Shown here: piece after piece, positions 20,892 to 24,967 of the stretch | How positions within the stretch are numbered: the first letter of the stretch is position 1 | Layout of the letters: each line of letters opens with the position of its first letter | Source: an uncultured Clostridia bacterium | GTDB lineage: Bacteria > Bacillota > Clostridia > TANB77 > CAG-508 | DNA length: 24,967 nucleotides | Direction: 5' to 3' | NCBI GenBank assembly: GCA_948505485.1 | Contig: CAOPQH010000007.1 | Location: 1-24,967, forward strand | Translations under genes and position numbers: made by a program | Notes under the pieces: model-generated | Database searches by the model: none | The model's input: only the letters and a program-made list of their open reading frames with translations | Told to the model about the DNA's origin: nothing

Positions 20892-22512
20892 CTAATATAA
20901 TGGTGTTCCATATCCTAATATGACACCACTATTTATATCATAATCTTTTTGTTTACACATATCTCCGCTTGAATTACCCTCTATTGTATAAACTCTGCCA
21001 TTTTGTGTCTTTTCTACAATACCAACGTGATCTGCTTGTCCATCATTGCTATCTGCCCAATCAAAAAATATGATATCTCCGTGCTTTTGGGGTATAGCCT
21101 TGTTCTTGCCATAATCCACAAGTTTTAAACCAAGCAACTCCCTCACTTTCACAACCTGCAAATTTTGGAATAGTACCACTTTCTATATAACCACATTCGT
21201 TTGCACACCAACTGACAAAACAAGCACACCATTCTACTCTTGAATTAAAACCATACCAAGACCAGTAAGGTTGACCTCCAACATTTCCAACTTGTGCTAA
21301 AGCAACCTTTACAATATCACTACTTCCTGTTGATGTACCATATAAAACATAAGACCACATATAATTGTACTCATCTTTTTGTAATTCTGCTATTTGTTCT
21401 CTTTGTTTGCTATTGAAATTATACTTTTGTATCATTTCATCAACTGATTTATTTTGAATATCTATATATAAAATTTTTTTTTTAACTTTTTCTTTTTTCA
21501 TATTTCCTTTATCATCTGTTGTTTCAATTTCTTTTTCTTGTGTTTCTACTTTTGATGTTATAATATTCATCTCCCAAAATATAGTTTTCAGTTTGTTAAT
21601 TTTATTATCATCAAGAGTTACAACATCTGCCCTATCATCTCCATTGCTTACTAAAACTGTATAAACACATAGAATATCTTTCCATTCTGCCCTATTAGAC
21701 TTTATTTCATATTCATCGTGTTCGTTATTCTTTTGAATATCTGTAATTTTATTTGTAAATTCAATATTTATTTCACTTATTACAGAACTCATTGTTTTAT
21801 CTCCTACACCATCTTCACTTGAAAAAAATATTCCAAATATAGAACTACAAATGAGTGCTATTAAGCATATTAAAATTATTATAACAAAGGCTACCCACCC
21901 TCCTGCTATAATTGCAGAAATAAGTGCTTTAGTTCCTGCAATTATTGCTTTAATTGTTGCAATAGTTGCTTTTACTGCCAATTTTATACCTTTAGCCGTT
22001 GCTTTTGCAGTAGCTTTCGCAATTTGATATGTTTTTTTTGCACCTTTTACAGTTGCTTTCGCAGTTTTTTTGCCTGTTTTATATGCCCCTTTTATAGTTT
22101 TCCCTGTTGTTTTATATGTTGCCTTTCCAGTTTGTTCTGCTTTTTTTATTGTTTTCTGTGATGTTTTAATATTTTGCCTTGCTGTCTTTTCAGCTTGTTT
22201 TATACTTCTATTTTGTATCTTTTGTTTTATTTTTTGACTACCATTTTTTATATTTTGTATTGTTTCTCTTGTTGCTTTTCTTCCATATCTGTCAAAATTA
22301 TTTATAGCTTTATCAGTTGCAATTCTTGTTTCTTTTGAAATTCTGTTTATACTGTAATTGTTAGGGTTTGTATCTTCATTTTCATTTGTATTGTTTCTTT
22401 CTTTTATGTTTATCAAATTATCTTTTAATTTTGTTTTATAAATTGCTTTCCTGTCTATTTTCTTTATGGGTATTTCATTTTTTTCTTTTTGCTTTATTTT
22501 TATATCTGGCAC
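20892..22512 (-). CDS. Membrane-anchored CHAP-domain peptidoglycan hydrolase of the conjugation machine, split by a CGG frame break
   Basis: About 539 aa with one skipped base. These hydrolases open the cell wall for the mating channel. The N-terminus (MPDIKIKQKEKN) leads to a long basic Lys/Ala/Thr repeat region (KTGKATYKTTGKTIKGAYKT and on), one membrane helix (about 205-230), an extracytoplasmic linker, and a C-terminal CHAP domain with the nucleophile Cys429 in VEWCACFVSWCA. The zero frame ends 6 codons after GCA CGG AGA. Skipping C gives YTPKA-GDIIFFDWADSN, then DHVGIVEK (catalytic His) and IEGNSSG (Asn). Without the shift the enzyme would lack His and Asn. The start is the GTG at 22512, about seven bases after AGGAGGTG; a GTG at 22521 is inside that site. 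It follows the sortase gene by 12 bp. Confidence 0.88.
21079..21081 (-). other. In-frame CGG at a +1 frame break (CHAP hydrolase)
   Basis: GCA CGG AGA in the zero frame ends at TGA six codons on. Skipping the C gives GCA-GGA-GAT-ATC, the GDI strand found in CHAP domains, and a frame that contains the catalytic His. Confidence 0.85.
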
Positions 22513-22524
22513 ATATAACACCTC

Positions 22525-23250
22525 CTACATACTTTTTCTTGCAACAACTACTAATCTTCCATTTTGATTTGAATATTCACAAGTTGATAATGTTATAAGT
22601 TTATCTCCATATACTGCTATTTCTTCTGTATCATAAAAAGAAAGCTCTTTACACTTATCTACAAATGTATTGAACTCTCTTTCATTTTCTGCATCATAAA
22701 ATTTGTAATATTGAAAACCTGTATATGCAACTGTTTTAAATACTGCAATTATTTTATATTCTGCTTTTTTCTTCATTGTATAAAATTTTATGTTTTTGTG
22801 GTTATTGTAATATTCTTTTGATTTATAATTTTCTAACTCTCCAAACATTTTATTTCCGTTTATGTGATGACCATATATTATTAAGTTATCACTATTTTCT
22901 ATATTGCAATTTTCTGCTATATATGGTGTCCCTAAAATTGAATATTGCTTGTAAAAATTTCTTCTTAAATAATAATTTGGTCTTTCTTTTGTTTGCATTA
23001 TTGGATAATCTATATTAGTATTTTCTATTTTTATCCAACCTACAATATCATTGTTAATTTTATATAGTTCTTTCATATTTACTACATCTTCTTTTGTATC
23101 TTCTGCATTTTCTTTTGCAACATCTATTATTTCTTCAAATATTTCTTCTTGTTCATATTCTTCTTTTTTATCTTTAAAAATAAAAAAAATACTAATAAGC
23201 ATTATGCCTATTAGTAATAACACAAATAATATTTTTATAATTTTCTTCAA
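22525..23250 (-). CDS. Class B sortase
   Basis: 241 aa transpeptidase with a single N-terminal membrane helix (about 4-25) and the sortase beta-barrel. Sortases cleave a C-terminal sorting signal and attach surface proteins to the cell wall or to pilin-like partners. Catalytic residues are visible: His128 in IIYGHHINGN, Cys224 in TLSTCEY and Arg232 in NGRLVVVA. The segment VGWIKIENTNIDYPIMQ is typical of class B. The start is the TTG at 23250, after GGAAGTGATAAAG. It is cotranscribed with the CHAP hydrolase. ICEs of the Tn1549 type often carry a sortase in the transfer module. I see no sorting-signal protein in this window. Confidence 0.92.
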   Translation of the reverse strand: MKKIIKILFVLLLIGIMLISIFFIFKDKKEEYEQEEIFEEIIDVAKENAEDTKEDVVNMKELYKINNDIVGWIKIENTNIDYPIMQTKERPNYYLRRNFYKQYSILGTPYIAENCNIENSDNLIIYGHHINGNKMFGELENYKSKEYYNNHKNIKFYTMKKKAEYKIIAVFKTVAYTGFQYYKFYDAENEREFNTFVDKCKELSFYDTEEIAVYGDKLITLSTCEYSNQNGRLVVVARKSM

Positions 23251-23297
23251 ACTTTATCACTTCCAATCACTAAAATGTTTTTTGTTTTATAAACGAC

Positions 23298-23368
23298 TAA
23301 TGGCTAGTGATTTCTCACTAGCCATTAAACATAGCAATTACTGAAACTTTCGTTTCAAACATAGCAAT
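23298..23368 (-). repeat. Leader with two GAAA-loop hairpins separated by a repeated 12-mer
   Basis: On the minus strand, TGAAAC-GAAA-GTTTCA (23357-23342) and a 13-bp stem closed by a GAAA loop (23327-23298, arm AATGGCTAGTGA) are each preceded by ATTGCTATGTTT (23368-23357 and 23338-23327, 30-bp period). Both lie in the 5' leader of the sortase operon. GAAA is a GNRA tetraloop, so the folded RNA form is likely. No T-run follows the larger stem. Confidence 0.6.
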
Positions 23369-23394
23369 CTTTATTGATTACTTTTTATAATACT

Positions 23395-23423
23395 ATGATA
23401 CTATATTTTACTTCAAAAGTCAA
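23395..23423 (-). promoter_or_regulatory. Sigma-A promoter for the sortase-CHAP operon
   Basis: On the minus strand TTGACT (23423-23418), 17-bp spacer, TATCAT (23400-23395). A start near 23388 gives a leader of about 140 bases with two hairpins. Confidence 0.75.
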
Positions 23424-23433
23424 TTATTTATAC

Positions 23434-24159
23434 CTAAAATTCTTCACTAATTTTTTTAGATATTTCATTCATATATTCTCCGTCTATTCTTCCTATTGTC
23501 CCAGAAAAATTCAACCTTAATAAACTAACTTTTCTTATTCTTGTTATATTTGCCCATCTCATCATCTTTTTAAATCCACTTATATCATTTAATTGTACAA
23601 TTTCCGTAATCTTATTTTTTCTTGCTTCGCATTCTTTTTCTGATATTTTACCATCTGCAAGTATTTTTTCTAATTTTTCATATTCTATTGGTTTTTTTGA
23701 TGATACAGGTAGCACAAATAAATCTTTATCAAAATTCTTCAATATAACTGCTGGATGCATTCCTCCAAATTCATTTCCTATATTAAAGCCAAAATCTATC
23801 CAAACTACATTGCCTCTTTTTAGCACAGCTTTTTTTGTAATTAACATTGTATCTTCATAAGAAATATTAGTATTATTAAAAACATAATAATTTTTTTGAC
23901 GAATATAGTTATTATCAATTATCTGTTTTAAATTTTTATTTGCCTTTTTATAGCTAAATTCATCTATCTTGTACTTTGGCAATGTATATTTTACTATATT
24001 TTTATAAATATAATTATCATCTTTTTCATTTTCTATTTTATCTGTTTTTGACTCTATCCACGAAAAATATAACTTACCTCGTTTTAAATCGTTCTCTGAA
24101 GTTAATAATTTTTTAAATTGTCTTAATTTCTTTAGACAACTTACATATACTTTTTTCAA
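23434..24159 (-). CDS. PemK/MazF-like toxin family protein with a long N-terminal extension
   Basis: 241 aa. A PemK-like fold is seen from about residue 110: LKRGNVVWIDFGFNIGNEFG, then GMHPAVILKNFDKDLFVLPVSS and a final IVQLNDISGFKKMMRWANIT. In this family a Gly-x-Glu-x-x-x-x-HPAVVL loop replaces the MazF GSEQxGxRPVVI loop. The first 110 residues are Lys- and Asn-rich with no recognised domain. The start is the TTG at 24159, after AAGGAGAAC, with an extended -10 upstream. It lies between the VirB4 and sortase genes, away from any obvious antitoxin, and its length is almost twice that of MazF. RNase activity is a family inference. Confidence 0.8.
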   Translation of the reverse strand: MKKVYVSCLKKLRQFKKLLTSENDLKRGKLYFSWIESKTDKIENEKDDNYIYKNIVKYTLPKYKIDEFSYKKANKNLKQIIDNNYIRQKNYYVFNNTNISYEDTMLITKKAVLKRGNVVWIDFGFNIGNEFGGMHPAVILKNFDKDLFVLPVSSKKPIEYEKLEKILADGKISEKECEARKNKITEIVQLNDISGFKKMMRWANITRIRKVSLLRLNFSGTIGRIDGEYMNEISKKISEEF

Positions 24160-24192
24160 TTATATAGTTCTCCTTTTTTTTCTTTTTCTACA

Positions 24193-24201
24193 ATTATACC
24201 A
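24193..24201 (-). promoter_or_regulatory. Extended -10 promoter upstream of the PemK-like gene
   Basis: TGGTATAAT on the minus strand (24201-24193) lies about 20 bp upstream of the ribosome binding site. No good -35 is seen. Confidence 0.6.
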
Positions 24202-24237
24202 CATATTTTGATAAATTCCATATATAAATAATATTTT

Positions 24238-24967
24238 TTATAAAACTTCTTTCGGCTTCGTTGTCATTAGTTTATATAGTTCTGTGTTTTTTGGAAATTT
24301 ATTTTCAAATGGCACTATTGAATTTCTTACTTTTATTAGTCCCGCTCCTATTCCAGAGTTTGTAATAAAATTCAATTCTGTATCTGGTATATGCAATAAT
24401 TCGGCTAGTTTATCTCTATCTGATGTTGATTGATTTAACATTATTATAAGTTCACTATTAGATAGCATCAATTTTGCTTTTTTATTTTCTATTATTTCCT
24501 CTATATTTTGCGTAATTCCAGTTGCACACCCTCCGTATTTTCTTATTCTTTTCCATAGTTTACTCATAAATAATGAAGTATATTGATGTTGGAATAACAA
24601 GTATATTTCATCTATGAAAATATATGTTGTTTTTCCTGCTTTCCTATTTTTTGAAATTCTATTGATGATATTGTCTAATATAACAAGCATTCCTACTGGC
24701 ATTAGTTGCTCTCCCAAATCAATTATATCATAGCAAATTAGTCTATTGTTTACTTGCACATTAGTTGGTTTTGCAAAAGTGTTCAAACTTCCCTTTGTAA
24801 ATAATTCTATTGATAATGCTATATCTTTTGCTTGTCTTTCATCTTGTTTTAATAACACTTGTCTAAAATCTTCAAGTGTTGGTGCTACTCCTTGATAATT
24901 TCTATCTTTATAATCTGCATATACTTCTTTTACACACCTATCTATCAATGTTTTATGACCACTTATT
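24238..24967 (-). CDS. VirB4-type conjugation ATPase, C-terminal part (runs off the right edge)
   Basis: About 243 residues of the C-terminus. The frame stays open to the window edge, so the visible TTG is not the start. VirB4/TraE ATPases power the type IV-like mating channel. Diagnostic segments are IDRCVKEVYADYK, Walker B with acidic pair TTYIFIDEIYLLFQHQY, the arginine-containing WKRIRKYGGCATGITQNIEE, LMLSNSELIIMLNQSTSDRD, and the C-terminal VPFENKFPKNTELYKLMTTK. These match the VirB4 of Tn1549-like elements closely. Walker A is beyond the right edge. It is the most upstream gene of the visible transfer module. Confidence 0.92.
   Translation of the reverse strand, partial: ISGHKTLIDRCVKEVYADYKDRNYQGVAPTLEDFRQVLLKQDERQAKDIALSIELFTKGSLNTFAKPTNVQVNNRLICYDIIDLGEQLMPVGMLVILDNIINRISKNRKAGKTTYIFIDEIYLLFQHQYTSLFMSKLWKRIRKYGGCATGITQNIEEIIENKKAKLMLSNSELIIMLNQSTSDRDKLAELLHIPDTELNFITNSGIGAGLIKVRNSIVPFENKFPKNTELYKLMTTKPKEVL

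Noticed and set aside
21900..22260. Tandem DNA repeat in the basic Lys/Ala/Thr region of the CHAP gene
   Set aside because: The repetition is at the protein-composition level (KATxKT-like units) and is normal for this family; the DNA copies are not regular.
7525..22512. Simple reassignment of CGG to an amino acid without a frame change
   Set aside because: In all five cases the zero frame ends in a stop within 16 codons after CGG and the conserved sequence continues in the +1 frame, so a one-for-one codon reassignment cannot explain the data.
23298..23327. The 13-bp hairpin as a terminator for an upstream gene
   Set aside because: No T-run follows on the minus strand, and it lies downstream of a promoter in the sortase leader, so a leader structure is more likely.
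1..24967. CRISPR arrays, insertion sequences, tRNA or rRNA genes
   Set aside because: No regularly spaced repeats, no DDE or HUH transposase and no tRNA/rRNA signatures were seen on either strand.

Overview
The window is AT-rich, low-GC Gram-positive DNA (Bacillota, probably an uncultured gut Clostridia-type organism). Reasons: A/T-dominated codon use, GGAGG-type ribosome binding sites, textbook sigma-A promoters with 17-bp spacers, many intrinsic terminators, a class B sortase, and Spo0A-like and AbrB-like regulators. Almost all of it is one end of an integrative and conjugative element (ICE) of the Tn1549-like kind. Nearly every gene is on the minus strand, so transcription runs from right to left.

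Layout, right to left. The conjugation end (24967-20892) holds the C-terminal part of a VirB4-type ATPase, a PemK/MazF-like toxin, a class B sortase and a membrane-anchored CHAP peptidoglycan hydrolase. Next come small membrane or anchored proteins (20841-18444). A cargo block (18320-13668) encodes two ABC ATPase-FtsX-type permease fusions. A regulatory block (13584-7525) carries two XRE regulators, an AbrB-like protein, a CYTH-domain protein paired with a LysR regulator, a radical SAM/SPASM protein with a receiver-like tail, and a convergent Spo0A-like response regulator. The core ICE end (7278-154) carries small conserved proteins, a sigma-70 region-4 protein, a structured leader RNA, a MazF toxin and a three-gene serine recombinase operon. 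At the far left (115-1) the beginning of chromosomal rbgA (ylqF GTPase) is read from a start codon and ribosome binding site 38 bp beyond the last recombinase gene. The element is therefore inserted in the 5' end of rbgA.

The most striking observation concerns the codon CGG. Reading by eye, I found only five in-frame CGG codons in the window. All five sit exactly where a reading frame breaks: 7963 (Spo0A-like), 9566 and 9157 (radical SAM), 10140 (LysR) and 21081 (CHAP hydrolase). In each case skipping the C, a +1 shift, turns CGGN into a GGN glycine codon and restores the rest of a conserved protein: GGEP in the radical SAM enzyme, the GYxYxxDAI-like motif in the Spo0A domain, the catalytic His region of the CHAP domain and the LysR C-terminus. 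CGG trinucleotides that straddle codons (TAC|GGA, AAC|GGA and so on) are common and cause no frame break. A DNA-level error or mutation process should hit GG in all three phases, but all five are in one phase. I infer that CGG is unassigned or starved in this host and works as a +1 frameshift (or four-base CGGN = Gly) signal. A sequence artefact cannot be excluded without reads.

A different kind of frame break, in an A9 run, occurs in the AbrB-like gene and fits -1 or transcriptional slippage. Other items of interest are a recombinase paralogue lacking the catalytic serine, a structured leader RNA upstream of the MazF operon, an attenuator-like leader upstream of the sigma-like gene, and a duplicated terminator arm.
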